DNA from: Leucocoprinus leucothites
Taxonomy: Eukaryota; Basidiomycota; Agaricomycetes; Agaricales; Agaricaceae
Assembly: GCA_013368445.1 (NCBI GenBank)
Contig: JAACJO010000006.1
Span: 310,001 to 374,000 of the forward strand
Reading direction: 5' to 3'
DNA: 64,000 bases
The notes below the pieces were generated by a model. The model searched no databases and was not told where the DNA came from. It was given only the letters and a program-made list of their open reading frames with translations. The position numbers were made by a program, and so were the translations under genes. Below are positions 19,364 through 31,029 of this stretch, piece by piece; within the stretch, counting starts at the first letter, position 1; each line of letters opens with the position of its first letter.

Positions 19364-21466
19364 ATGCCAGACCTTCACTTGCTTGTTGCTCTCCTCCTGC
19401 CCGCCAGTGCAGCAACACTGTGGTATCTTGGCAAGTTCACCACCAACCAAGTTTTTCCTCCAGGTCCCCGGCCTCTCCCTGTGCTGGGCAATATCTTGGA
19501 CCTTACGACGAAGGAGCTCTGGCTTCGCGCTCATGAATGGGCCAAACAATATGGTTTGGTGTTTGCGTTCAGGCTATTAGACTTGATATAACCTACCCTA
19601 CCTCAGGTTCGATAACCTATGTTCATATTTTCGGTCAGGACGTCCTCTTCTTGAATGACGCCAACATGGCGGCCGAACTTTTGGACAGACGAGGTGCAAC
19701 TTATTCCGGAAAACCCCGCTTGGTTATGGTGGGCGAGATGTCAGTACATTTCACTTCTTGATTTAACATATAAACCCTGATCAATATCACAGGTGTGGTT
19801 GCGAGAAAATGGTGTGTCAAGTTGGTCATTGCGTGTTAAAAATCAAACGGAAGAACAATTTCTTAGATCCCATTTACGACGTACAACGATGCCTTCAGGC
19901 GCCGACGCAAACTCATGCAGATGACTCTAGGTCCTCGCAATATTCAGAACTACCACTCTGGAATGGAAGCGGAAACGAAGACCTTTCTTCGATCCATCGT
20001 GTCAGACCCCTCCAACTACCTTCGACACATCCGAAGATACGCCGGTGGGCTCACCTTATCCGTGGTCTATGGATACAAAGCTTTATCTAGCAACGACCCT
20101 TATTTGCTCCTGGCTGAGGAGTGTATGACACTTCTTTCAAACGAGATGGCCCCGGGACCCGGTATTTGGCCAGTCGATATCTTTCCAATTCTTCGATATT
20201 TCCCCAAGTGGCTTCCGGGTGGAACATTCAAAGTAAAGGCGGCCAAGTGGAAGCAACGAATGGAAGAGTTTATCGAGAAGCCATGGGCGCATGCCAAAGC
20301 GAGCATGGTGAGGTACTCCGCAAAAGATTGACTGACTTTGACTGACGTATTACTCGTTCGCGACAGATGTCTGGGACAATCCTTCCATCCTTCTGTTCTA
20401 CGTTCTTAGAAAAAGGACATTTACCTCCCGAGGAAGAAGAAGACGTGAAGTATAGCGCCAATTCCATGTACGCCGCGAGTGCGGATACTGTAAGAATAGA
20501 ATTCTTTTCGTTCTTCAAGTCCATCACAGTCTAATCCATTCGCAGACTATTACCACAATTTCACATCTCATTCTAGCAATGATGTACTACCCCGAGTGTT
20601 TTAAGAAAGCAAGGGAAGAGATTGAAGAAGTAGTGGGTAAATCGAGGCTCCCGAATTTCAATGACAGAGCGTCGCTCCCTTATCGTACGTATCAGACGAT
20701 TTTTCAGAGTCTTTCCAACCTATTTCTAGTGGAATGTATTCTTAACGAAACGTGGAGATGGGGTTGCCCCGTACCTCTCAGTACGTTGTTATGCGTACTA
20801 CCACATTCCCTGAGGGCTCACATGTCATTTCATCAGATCTGCCACATTTAGTTACCGAAGACGATATTTTCCAAGGGAAGACAGTCAGAAAAGGAGCTCT
20901 GGTAAATCGTACTTGTCATCTGTGTCAGTAACACACGCCTCATGATTTCGGATGCCAGGTCATTGCAAATATATGGTATGTCCTATGCTTTTGTAGGCTA
21001 TCAACTACGAGTTACCGAGACTCTCAATAGGGCAATTCTTCGAGACGAGGCCATATATCCCGATGCGTCGACGTTCCGGCCAGAGAGGTTTATGGAAGAT
21101 ATATCCCCTGAAAAGATGAAACAAAGGGATCCTCGTAACTACATTTTTGGTTTTGGCCGAAGGTAAGAACAGGGAGGTATAGCTATTCGTTACTCTACTT
21201 ATGCATTCCCAGACGATGCCCCGGTGCTGATCTCGTAGACTCGTCGATCTGGTTGTTACTGGCGACGATGGTCGCAGTCATCGACATCTCGAAGCCGGTC
21301 AATTCTGATGGTACAGAATTTGAACCAGAAATCGAGTTTGACAATTTCGTCTTCAGGTATGTGTCTAGGCTGTTCGTATAATGAATTGAGGTTAATGTAG
21401 CGCAGGACCCCGAAGGCCTTCCAGTTCCGCGTGAGGATGAGATCAAATCTGCTTGAGGATGCTTGA
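19364..21466 (+). CDS. Cytochrome P450 monooxygenase
   Basis: Twelve exons (19364-19553, 19607-19739, 19793-19811, 19867-20307, 20367-20489, 20546-20684, 20730-20780, 20837-20901, 20959-20975, 21031-21162, 21213-21356, 21406-21466) splice in frame to 504 residues. The N-terminus MPDLHLLVALLLPASAA is a membrane anchor, followed by the proline hinge FPPGPRPLPVLGN. The I-helix motif is AASADTT, the K-helix ExxR is ETWR, the PERF motif is FRPERF, and the haem loop is FGFGRRRCPGADL with its cysteine ligand. It resembles the large basidiomycete P450 families that oxidise terpenes, fatty acids or aromatic compounds; the family number cannot be given from sequence alone. It is anchored in the ER and needs a P450 reductase, which is not in the window. 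Confidence 0.94.
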
Positions 21467-24423
21467 GGATGATACCTATACTACACGCCAAGGATTTGAA
21501 CCAGCATAATGTTATTGGTGGACACCAGAAACCGAGAGTTCACGCCAGCTCTGCGTATGGTGTATCGTTGCCATTTTCCAGCCTTGCTGTGTCTCCACAG
21601 CACGCTCACCGCGCGTATGAGAGAAGTGACTCTGTTAAAGGCAGATAGCTCAAATAAAGAAGGATCTCGTAATGATAAATCCTTAAAGCTCAGAGCGCAT
21701 GGTGAAATTCACATTACGAGGATACAGCGAGTAAAATGTCCGGAAAACCAGAACCGACAACAGATTATGTGATGAATCAAGAAAAGATAGAGACATGTTC
21801 TGCGGGTAGAAGAACGACATTCAGAGGGGAAGAAAGTCGGGGAGCTGTGTACGACAAAGGACAGAGTCACCACCCCGAATGTTGAACTTAGGAACGAGGA
21901 TATATCGGATTACTTGCAGGTGTAAGGAGCGACTGGAAATTTGAATACATGTGTCGACCGAGGGCTTCGAAGGTTTGTGGTTATTTATGCCTCAGGCACG
22001 TGCTAGGCTGGCTGGCTGCCCCACCAGGGTCACCACGCCTCGTGTCCAACTATCTATCTGTCTCGTACCCCCAGCTGCCGCCTAATACCTAACGGTACCA
22101 CTGCATATTCATGCATCCAGTACTCCATTCACTTGGTATGCGAGGTATTTGGCGGTGCGGGGTGTATCTCACCACCGTACTTGCCTGGAGCGGCCTCGAG
22201 AGTCATTGCTTAATCGCATGGGCTGGTGTTCAAGCTGAGTCATGACCATTCAGAATGTGCCAAGGACTGTCATTGGGCTCTGGATAAGATTTTGCTATTC
22301 CTGGTCTACCTGGCGTAGCTTGTAGCCTTCATAGTAGTCTCGCCTATGGAGCTGCTCTGACTAGCAAGTGCTAGGAAACTGGGGAGAAGAAGTAACATCT
22401 CGGGTCCAAATCATGGCACTTCCATACATATTCAGATCATGGCTTAGAACATCAGGAATCTCCTATGCCCGTCACTGCCAGCTTATTCCAGATTAACTCC
22501 TTGAATGTGGTGCACAGTGATGACTTTTTACGACTCGCTGGTGAATGTTGGGCTGTCATAGCACCGTCGTTCACGGATGTTTCATGATATTGTGAATGCA
22601 TCTGGCCAGGTTTTGAGGAACTGGTTGCTTGTTAAACGGCCACGTCAGGCTCTGCGAATCGCTGCTCCGCGCGCTCGGACCATGGTCCACAAATCGGGTC
22701 TCATCCCAATTTGGCTGTGCACAATTTTTTCCTTCTTCTTGACTCCTTTGTGGAGTACAGATTTCCTGAGAGATTCCTTCGTGTTTGATGTACGTGTTTC
22801 CTCGTCAATCCCTATCTAATCTATAGCTGATCAAGATATCAAAACAACTGTAGAGCTTATCGGGCGTCCCTGTCTCTTAAATCCCGATTGATGCCACTGC
22901 ACAATTCCATGTACGCATCGATAATGCTGTTCAATAGAACCCCTTTACATCTTATATTGCTAGCATCTCGCTCCGTACAATCGCCGGAGCTTGTACCTGG
23001 GTCCTCACTCATAGCCATGCAATTCAAGGGACTTCTGACGTGCCTCTTTAGATCTCCATGCATATGTTACTGGATTTTCCACAGCAAAGTGGTGAATCCA
23101 ACTTGGTAGTTGTGCTCGAAGGATATATGAAGGATTTTGGTGGCAAAGAATCTATGAAGGCAAGACTCCATTTCGTACGCGGAGGATTCCTCGGGCTCAT
23201 GAGTTTAAATGATGCATGAAAATTTTGAGAAGAAATACTCTTTCATCCGCAGCTTCTCGGTTGGACCTTGGTGGAGCTGGTGAGCTTGATTTGATTTCAT
23301 ATAAAGGCCACCACTCCTACGACTTATTCCCCACTTTCCTCTCCTTTCTCCTCTCTTGATCTTGGTCCCAACCTCGCTCCTTGCAACAGCTTATGTACCT
23401 CGCCTTTCTTCCCAGGTCGATCCTTTCAGGATGTGTTCGAAAACTCCCCGCCTAATCTCTGGCCGTGTCTGTACATAATTTATGTATCTCGTCACGCGCT
23501 CTGGGTTGGTCTCAACCCTCAGTAGCTCCGGCTATTACCACCCAAGCGCTGCGTGGACAGGACATAGGAGGAGTTTTGGCGGGGTCTCAGGGGTTTTGGA
23601 TCGGTGCCGTCGTCTCATGACGACCGCGCATATGATACCGGCCCTCCCCACCAACATTTCGAGTCTTCGGGAGTCTTAACGGTCCCCCAACCAATGTCGT
23701 GTGGATCCTGCTTGAATCAATTGCTTCAGGTTAGGCGTCAAGCCTGAGGTGAACAGGTCCTTGTGAGGTCTGTGCGTGCTATTGTTTGGGGAGCTGCGTT
23801 GGAGGTTGGCAGTACCCTGGAGAACCTCTTGAACTGCGGAGTACAACAAGGGTAGCAGCGTTTTAACGACTGATACATGCCTCTATGGAGGTACTTGTTA
23901 GGGTATTGGGCTCTTTTGAGCACCGGTACTCGTGGACTGCCAGTGATGGGCCTGTCCATCCACGGTTCTTGATCAGTAGTCCTGTTTGACTCAGCGATGA
24001 CCTCTTTGAAACTCGACGCACCAAGCCACATGTGTGTGGTTCATAAGCTGTGCATAATTTTTTCCCCCCCAGTGCCTTTGTTGGCGCATACTTGTCTTGT
24101 TAACGTGTTTCCGTGTCGTTCTATCTTCCAGCTACTCCAAAGGTACCGGTGGGTACACTTTCTCCTGTAATGGGGTTTAGAGGAACCGGACATTGATTAA
24201 ACGGCCACATCGGACTCTTTAGATCGCTGGTCTATTGTCTTGCATTATCCCGATTTGTTTGTGTGCATGATTTTTTCCCTGTTTCTTGTCTTCTTCCCGG
24301 AGTTACATGTCTGGAGAGTTTGTCGAGCCCCTTCGTCTCGCCAAATCCCTATTGGTGTCACTGCGTATTTCTATGCAGCATCCCACAGCGTTCCATTATC
24401 TCTAATCTTGCTGGTATGTCCTT
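21467..24423. other. Gene-poor stretch with a diverged repeat pair
   Basis: Three kilobases with no recognisable gene. About 150 bp starting near 22634 (TTAAACGGCCACGTCAGG) is repeated in diverged form near 24197 (TTAAACGGCCACATCGGA), including TGTGCACAATTTTTTCC-like text. The spacing is about 1.56 kb, same orientation. Confidence 0.45.
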
Positions 24424-25107
24424 CTAAGCGGTCACCAGAATCAGGACACTGGTGCTGTCGAAATAAACAAGCCAGCGGATTGAGGGACTTCGGGCATTCC
24501 TTGTTGGACCTTCGTGGTTGCAGCCTGGAAATATGTCGTTGTCGGGCTGTCCTGAGTGGATCAATAGATTCACCCTGGTTGTTGTGCTTGGGTTGACATA
24601 CAAGGGGTTTTGGAAGAATACAACTGTGTCAACTGTTTGAATATCCGTGTTCTTGGCTGGTTCCTGGGCTCTAACGAGGGAAAGACCAGTCCCTGTATCA
24701 TAGATTATGCAGTACAGGTGAGCGAGGTTCTTTAAGTTATTCCTAACGTACCTGGCTTCTTTGCTCCTTGTCTCTCCCTTCTTTCTTGTATCATCGATAC
24801 TGGATACCCGGCTGTTCCTCTGCAGACTTTTACCGTGATTTGGGGGTTCACAAAGGTGATCATTGATACCGATTATATATATTTTAAATCCTTCCTTGAT
24901 ATCTAACTCAGGTTGAACAGGGATCGCTTCTATGATTCGGCTTGTCAGCGAGTCGTATGCCCTTCCTTGAAATACCGGACAACTTGATATTGTGTCTTGA
25001 AGCCCTTTGTTATAGACCAATGGCGTCTGCGATCCGTCAAAAATTGTGACGTGATACGTGAGATTTAAGCGTGGCCCGAGTATTTTTTTGTACCGTTTTA
25101 CTCCCAT
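24424..25107 (-). CDS. Unknown open frame, 227 residues
   Basis: A 227-codon frame without stops begins MGVKRYKKILGPRLNLTYHV. It has no signal peptide and no motif I recognise; the middle, after ELDIKEG, is low in conserved-looking sequence and could be intronic. It lies in repeat-rich DNA upstream of nothing obvious, so it may be chance or the relic of a repeat. It is listed because of its length in an AT-balanced region. Confidence 0.3.
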   Translation of the reverse strand: MGVKRYKKILGPRLNLTYHVTIFDGSQTPLVYNKGLQDTISSCPVFQGRAYDSLTSRIIEAIPVQPELDIKEGFKIYIIGINDHLCEPPNHGKSLQRNSRVSSIDDTRKKGETRSKEARYVRNNLKNLAHLYCIIYDTGTGLSLVRAQEPAKNTDIQTVDTVVFFQNPLYVNPSTTTRVNLLIHSGQPDNDIFPGCNHEGPTRNARSPSIRWLVYFDSTSVLILVTA

Positions 25108-25650
25108 AGCCCCCTCGTTCCCTTGGGTTGTCGCGTCATATTATGGTATCTCCGCTTCAATTTCATCTAGCCCATTGTGGTCGTCGAATGTATGGATGAG
25201 ACGCTGATGCGTCCTTCCATTGGTGTCTATTTAGGAGCTCAACTTTCGTGCTCTTAACGCTTGTTTAATTATGAAGAAACCCAAGTTGGTCAATATAACC
25301 ATTGTGTCCATATGAAAAACCAAACCTGGATGTACCTTCAGAACTCATGTCAATGTTCATTTCAGCCTAGACGATTCAATCAATCTAATGGCCCGCTTGA
25401 TCTGATTATGTTCAGGGCAAGTTTCGGTAAGTGTAAGAAAAGCATCAAGTTGCATTCGAGGACGGTCAGTTAGGTCGCTCTCAGACTTTGGCAATGCTGA
25501 TTATGCCTCGGCCAAAACGGTGCTTCTTACATACAAACACGAAGTGAGAAAACCATCGATGGGAAAACAACAATCATCTCAATTCTGAAGAGGTGGATGA
25601 CAGGGCTACAAGTCGAATATTCTAGGACAACCGATTTGGGGATCCGCTCA
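25108..25650. other. Intergenic, no gene recognised
   Basis: 540 bp between the unknown frame and the 3' end of the hydrophobin. A short stretch near 25190 (GTATGGATGAGACGCT) recurs near 27937. Confidence 0.45.
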
Positions 25651-26140
25651 TCAAACTTGGGGGAAACAGTTGACGAGAAGCTCTCCATTGAGAGCGGGGG
25701 GCTCTATAAATTCAATTAGCCATTGAGTGCAAGTCACACGGTAAAACATACGATTTAAGGGGCAGCACACGTATTGACCTGGGCTGTGAAACCAATGCAT
25801 TAAATCTCCGTTGATAGTCTTTTGGCCTAGACCAACATACCATGGAACGTTGGGTACTATGTCTCGACAATCACCTGCGACTAAACCTACCAAACTGGCA
25901 GTATCGACGCTGGCATCCTCCAATCTATCCAGAATTTGGGGGTCATCGCGAGGGAAAATGTCAACACCTACACGTTCAAGAGTTGCGAGAACGTTAGCCA
26001 GGTTCACCCAGACGAAAGAAATAAGGCATACAGCACTGCCCTGTCGGAGCACCCACGGGGCACGATACTTGAGCGGATACAAGTAAAGAGGTGGACGCTA
26101 ATACAATAGCGATGAAGAAAGCGGAAGATTTAGTGAACAT
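25651..26140 (-). CDS. Class I hydrophobin
   Basis: Four small exons on the minus strand (26032-26140, 25841-25967, 25752-25783, 25651-25703) join in phase to 106 residues. The signal peptide is MFTKSSAFFIAIVLASTS up to about VSA. The mature part has the eight-cysteine pattern C-x8-CC-x32-C-x8-C-x5-CC-x15-C, which fits class I spacing and not class II. Fragments: QVSCPVGAPTGQCC, SLVGLVAGDCRDIVPNVPC, GQYVCC, LLVNCFPQV. Hydrophobins are secreted, self-assemble at air-water interfaces and coat aerial hyphae and fruit bodies. All introns are 48-64 bp with GTATG-type donors. No single frame shows the family, because three introns split it. A truncated relic of a sister gene lies just upstream. Confidence 0.92.
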
Positions 26141-26510
26141 GGGGGTCAGCTTGGATGTTGTGTCGGTTTGAACTTGGGGTGTTCTGGAATCTGAAGTGGA
26201 AAAACCGACGTGATGTTATAGCTGCGACCGCTACCACTGTTTGAAATGGGATAGCACGAATATTTTGTACATACGTCTTTCATTCGTCATCCATGCGTCA
26301 GCTAGGGGGCTTCTAGTACTTAAATCGACAGCGAATATTGAGACCCTGCCCTCCTGCCGCTCCAACAGAAGCGATTTTCACTGTTCAATGAAACATAGAA
26401 CCGATTACCGTCGACGGGCAGAGTCGAGTTGCTCGCTTTCCCTCGACACATTCTCACAAAAGTCCACGTTGCACCTACTAGTGCCACGGTCTGCTTCTAT
26501 TCGCATACGA

Positions 26511-26584
26511 TTGAGCGGATACTCAAGTAATGAAGTAGACGTCAAGGCAATAGCGATGAAGAAGGCAGAAGATTTAGTGAACAT
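26511..26584 (-). pseudogene. Truncated hydrophobin relic (signal-peptide exon only)
   Basis: On the minus strand it reads MFTKSSAFFIAIALTSTSLL, nearly identical to the signal peptide of the intact hydrophobin, then an extra AG shifts the frame and homology stops at TCCGCTCAA. No cysteine-rich exons follow; the sequence runs directly into the upstream region of the intact gene. This looks like a tandem duplicate that lost its body by unequal recombination. Confidence 0.85.
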
Positions 26585-26686
26585 TAGAATCAGTTTGGCT
26601 GTTGTGTCGGTTTGAACTGGGGTTTTCGGAAGCGGATGAACTGGCGCGCTTTTATACCTGCGAGTACTACCCATTGTTTAAAATGG

Positions 26687-26689
<3 letters not shown>

Positions 26690-26719
<30 letters not shown>

Positions 26720-26862
26720 TAGAAAGAGAAAACTCATGTTCGAACCGATGCGAATTGCCACCGGACAGTGTGGGACTTGTATCCACCAAAACTCTTTCTT
26801 GCTGAGCAGGGTCGTCGACCCCTAGCTCCGCCAAACCCTCGTGTTATGGGCCTAGGCTCAGG
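26690..26862 (-). mobile_element. SINE-like poly(A) retroposon
   Basis: A run of 27 T (26692-26718) marks a poly(A) tail on the minus strand. The 173-bp body is flanked by the 8-bp direct repeat AATGGGAT at 26682-26689 and 26863-26870, as left by target-primed reverse transcription. The body contains GGTTCGAAC, which fits a Pol III B box, and upstream TGGCGGAGCTAGG, a possible A box, though their spacing is wider than in a tRNA. It encodes nothing, so it would depend on a LINE for movement. Confidence 0.72.
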
Positions 26863-26899
26863 AATGGGATACTTATTACGATTGCCCAACATGTTAGTA

Positions 26900-27590
26900 C
26901 AGTCGAGGACAGTCAAACTCCACCAAAAAAAATCGAATTTCTCAGATTTTCCCAAAAGTACTCGCAATCGACAGATCTCACTAAGAGCTATCTCTGGACC
27001 AAAAATGAACGAAATTCAACGAGCCGTTCTCTCGGAAAATGCCAAATAAGGTTAATGGGCCAAAATTATGGCCGGATACCAAAATTTGCATTACAAATAA
27101 TGAAAATATGCGCAATCGACTCCTTTTGGCTGCCTGGATCTGGTGCAAAGTTTTAAGAAATTCTCACGAGCGGTTTCTCCAAATAAATTGAATAAATTCG
27201 CTTGGCTTCATTTTTGTATCTCATGTCATCACGTTGCGCTTGTGTCAACCAAATTAGCCATCAAAATATTCAATTATTCAACCGTCGTGAGAATTCTTAA
27301 AACTTTGGCATCGGATCCAGGCAGCCAAAAGGATCGATTGCGCATATTTTCATTATTTGTAATGCAAATTTGGTGATCCGGCATAATTTTCCATTAACTT
27401 ATTTGGCATTTTCCAAGAAAAGGTCATTGAATTCGCATTATTGGTCCGGAACCAAAAATGCGTGGGAAAAACTTCGGAAGTGTGTTTTTTGACTCCTTTT
27501 CTAAATCTGAGTCCAACCCTAAAGTTTTGAAGAGATTCAACGAGCGGTTATCGAGATACTCAATTGGTGGAGTTTGACTGTCCTCGACTG
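26900..27590. mobile_element. MITE with long terminal inverted repeats
   Basis: The 691-bp element starts CAGTCGAGGACAGTCAAACT and ends with its reverse complement. Inverted homology continues, with indels, for roughly 300 bp on each side (for example GCAGCCAAAAGGA against TCCTTTTGGCTGC, and CATTATTTGTAATGCAAAT against ATTTGCATTACAAATAATG). TAGTA flanks both ends (26895-26899 and 27591-27595); this is either a 5-bp duplication or TA with chance matches. No coding capacity. Single strands would fold into a long hairpin. Confidence 0.85.
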
Positions 27591-27596
27591 TAGTAC

Positions 27597-28379
27597 CCTT
27601 TCATTACATCATCCATGCGCCAACTAGCGGACTACTACTGTAGTGCATTAGACTTGCTCCAAGTTGAAACGTTGACAGTTGATATTGAGCCCCTACGTCA
27701 CCCCGATGTTCTAATATCGGCAACTTCCACTGTTCAATGAAGAACAGAACCGATTACCATCGACGAGCAGAAGCGAGTTACTGTAGTCAAAAGCTGCCAC
27801 TTTCTTTCAACACGTTCTCACTAAAACCCACGTTGCCCAAGTTGTAGTGCGGCCTGCCCTTCTCGCTTTCCTTCACTCCTCTTCTTTAATTTGTACTCCC
27901 CCCTTTTGACCGAGGTCAACACGGTGGTTGGGTGTATGGATGAGACGCTAAGGTGTCTTCCTAGGATGTCCGTGCTAAACTTTTGTGTTTGCAATTCGAC
28001 GCGTTGATCTTCTCGCCACCCAAAAAGGGAAAGCAGCCTGATATAGTACCACCCCCAATTGGCGATGATGTCACGAGGACTCTGCTCCAGTAACCCCTGA
28101 ATGATCCTATCCTTGCTATCCTTGTTATCCTCCCTTGAAGTCAACTCGAGTGTCACCATTAGCATACCTCTTCGTACTTATACTTCCACCCTCGTGATAT
28201 CACAAAGACGCCCTCGGGTTTGGTTTATACTCCGACGTTTGACTACCAAACTCAGTGGACACGAGGATACCACGCTCCCCCCGTACCCATCACTGAGGCT
28301 CAAGTAAATAACCTCATTGTCCTTTGTACCGCTCAAACTTCAAGTATTTGAGGCTCTTCTACAAAATATATCACAAACA
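27597..28379. other. Duplicated hydrophobin upstream region, then intergenic
   Basis: 27597-27870 aligns with 26273-26500, the region upstream of the intact hydrophobin (shared blocks include CACTGTTCAATGAA and GAACCGATTACC). It is the continuation of the relic's upstream region beyond the SINE and MITE. The rest up to 28379 shows no gene and should contain the promoter of the CBS protein. Confidence 0.6.
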
Positions 28380-30565
28380 ATGTCGTCTTCCCACCACTCT
28401 CGTCGACTCTCCCAACAATCACTCAACACTTCCGTTTTCTACTCTTCCCCACCGACTCTACTTCCAAGCAAAGTGACAATAGCACTTCCGCCGGTGGCAA
28501 CTATCCTTCTTCAACAGACTCACTTCTTGCGGAACTGGTATCAGAGCAAGAAAGGGATGAGGTGATAAGTCGCTGGAGGGAAGTTTTTGCGAGAGGTGCG
28601 TCTTCATACTTCAGAAACTGACGGTTGAATTTGAATTCGTGACCGTATATTACAGATATTATGGAGACGAAGGTGGTCACTATAAATGCCGATTCGACCG
28701 TCGAGGAAGCCTGCGATGTATGTAGTACTCTCACTACCTTTCACTCCTTCCTCCCATTGATCGTCGATTGTGGTTGCACTATCCATAGAAACTGTTATCG
28801 GAGGGTATAGAATGCCTAGTCATACTCGATTCTACTCCCTCTAGCTCGTCTCCCTCGCCCTCACCTACCTCATCTTCCACAAGTGAAACAAACTCAAGCT
28901 CTCCCTGGATAGGTCTCTTTGACGTACGCGCCCCCTCTTTCTCCTCGTCTACCCACACAGCCACTGAACGTGTATCTCTTATCCAGTTCTCTGACGTCAA
29001 CGCTTTCCTTACCCTTGCTGCGACACGGCACACGCTCTCACCTGAAATAATCAGATCGAATGAGCGGCTCGATCGGATTGTCGAGGCTGCAAAAGCAGGG
29101 AGAGTCGGCGTCCGCTTAGTTTCTAGTATGTATCAACCGCTAATTTGTTGGATATGACACGCCTGGATTTCTAATGATTTGCCATATTCCCTACTTTGAT
29201 GTTGACCCTTACCCACTATGATGGATAGATTTCTCGGACAAGAATCCCTATGTCAGCCTTTCACAGGATGCGAATTTGATCTCGGTCCTGGAGGCTTTCG
29301 CAAGAGGTGCTCATCGTGGTACGTCGAATTCAAACCCTTATAGCCATTCCGTCCCTGATCCTGAACGTGGTCCAGTGTTCATTGAAAACACAGATACACA
29401 ATCCAGTGCCAGCTCAAGTCCACAAGTAATAGGCATGATATCCGATAAACATCTCTTATCCTTTTTTTCTTCTTATGCTTCAACTTCCCCAACGTCGTCA
29501 TCTATAACCGCACTTCCACCACTACAACGATTTACATCTAGAGCTCTCTACGAGATACCCCATCCATTACTCAACCTACACCGAACAGTTGTCGCTGCAA
29601 GCTCTGTAGCAACCGTAATGGACGCTATGAGATTGATGAGCGAGGAAGGGGTCAGCAGCGTTGCTGTTGTGGACGAGGAAAGTGGAATGGTTATTGGTGG
29701 TGTCAGTGTTACTGATATCGGCCGGGTAAGCTCTCCCTGTTGTTAACAATCATTATCATCAGCATCATTCATTATGAATTTGGATTCCCTAGGTTGTTGT
29801 GCCGTCGCAGAGCAACCAGATTCTCGGAACCCCTCTGAAGTACTTTCTTACATCTATCAAGCTGCCGGACGGATCGACAGATGGGGCGGACAAGTATCCA
29901 GGTAAGTAGGATTTCATGGTCACTAAGATCATAGGCGTGGATGTTGATTCGCAGTTCAGTGTATTCGGTATTTCCCTCGAGTTCACTTGGGTATACAATC
30001 GAGAAGCTACTCGCCAGTATGTCTAAATTCCATTACCCTCCAGATGTCGGAGACTGATGACCATTCAGCAAATGCTCGTCGACTCTTCGTTACAGACGAA
30101 GAAGAAAGCGTCAACCCAACAATGTCACCAAGTTCACCAGGAAACCTAACAGGGGTCATCTCCATCCTCGACGTCCTATCCCTCTTCGCCCACCTCGCTC
30201 GAATCCCTGACGTCGATCCACGTAGAATGCAAAGACACCGTCGAGCATCATCCGCTTCCTCACATTCCTCCCGCTCAGACCGCGATCACTTCTTACGTAC
30301 AGCACGATCCAGCTCTCGAACTAGCATCCGCCGAAGCCCAAGTTTTAGCACGGCAGCAGCATCAGCAGCAACGGTGATGTCATCGCCTAGCTCAAATGCC
30401 GCCACTTTCTCCCAATCTGGTGGGAGCTCTCCCGCAGGTGGTTTGAGGGCAACCAGTCCGGTGATTTTACCTGCTGTGCCGGATATTGGGGGTGCGCTTG
30501 GAGGTTCGGCGACGATGGCTTATGCTGGTTCGGGTGGGGTGCCTTTGGGAGACGGGGGAGTATGA
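28380..30565 (+). CDS. CBS-domain protein (Sds23 / AMPK-gamma-like)
   Basis: Eight exons (28380-28595, 28656-28717, 28789-29125, 29229-29318, 29376-29725, 29793-29901, 29960-30016, 30069-30565) join in phase. CBS-type segments: DIMETKVVTINADSTVEEAC, LLSEGIECLVILDS, WIGLFDVR, SVATVMDAMRLMSEEGVSS with VAVVDEESGMVIGGVSVTDI, and RRLFVTDEEE. The Ser/Thr/Arg-rich C-terminus (RRASSASSHSSRS) looks like a phosphorylated tail. CBS pairs bind adenine nucleotides; Sds23-like proteins in yeasts link nutrient stress to phosphatase and cell-cycle control, which is a family inference. The N-terminal 25 codons need one base added in a C run near 28450 to join the rest; otherwise a later start would be used. 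Confidence 0.85.
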
Positions 30566-31029
30566 GTGCGGCGCTGAGGGCGAGGAAGAGGGATTCTGTA
30601 CAATAGATTGTGTTGTGAAAATTACAGATATTTCGAAAGACTGAGGACACCTATTGTTAACCATGACTCCACAGACAAATTAATGTTGTACTGTATTGCG
30701 ATCAGCCTGCTGTGGCTCAGTGTGCATGTTTCTGAGTGGAACTCGCGACCCTCAATTTGGGGTGACCCGTCCATAAAGGGGAATGTTGCCGAGGTTCGAG
30801 GTTCACGCCGCCTTCTTTACTGGGTCTCCTTGTACAATGATGGTCGGAAGACCTTCCGCATTCTTGGCCGCGCCGATGACCCCAGGCTTCTAGCTCTTGT
30901 TTCACTACTACATGCCAAAATGTTTCCGACTAACCATTTAATAGCGGGGACAGTGTCAGGTATGGAAACGCATAATATAACTACAACTTTCTTTCACCTG
31001 AATGAGTGCTCATCGATACTCATCCACCG
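30566..31029. other. Intergenic, no gene recognised
   Basis: About 460 bp holding the 3' end of the CBS gene and the upstream region of ectodomain copy A. ATAATATAAC at about 30971 is a possible TATA element. Confidence 0.45.
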
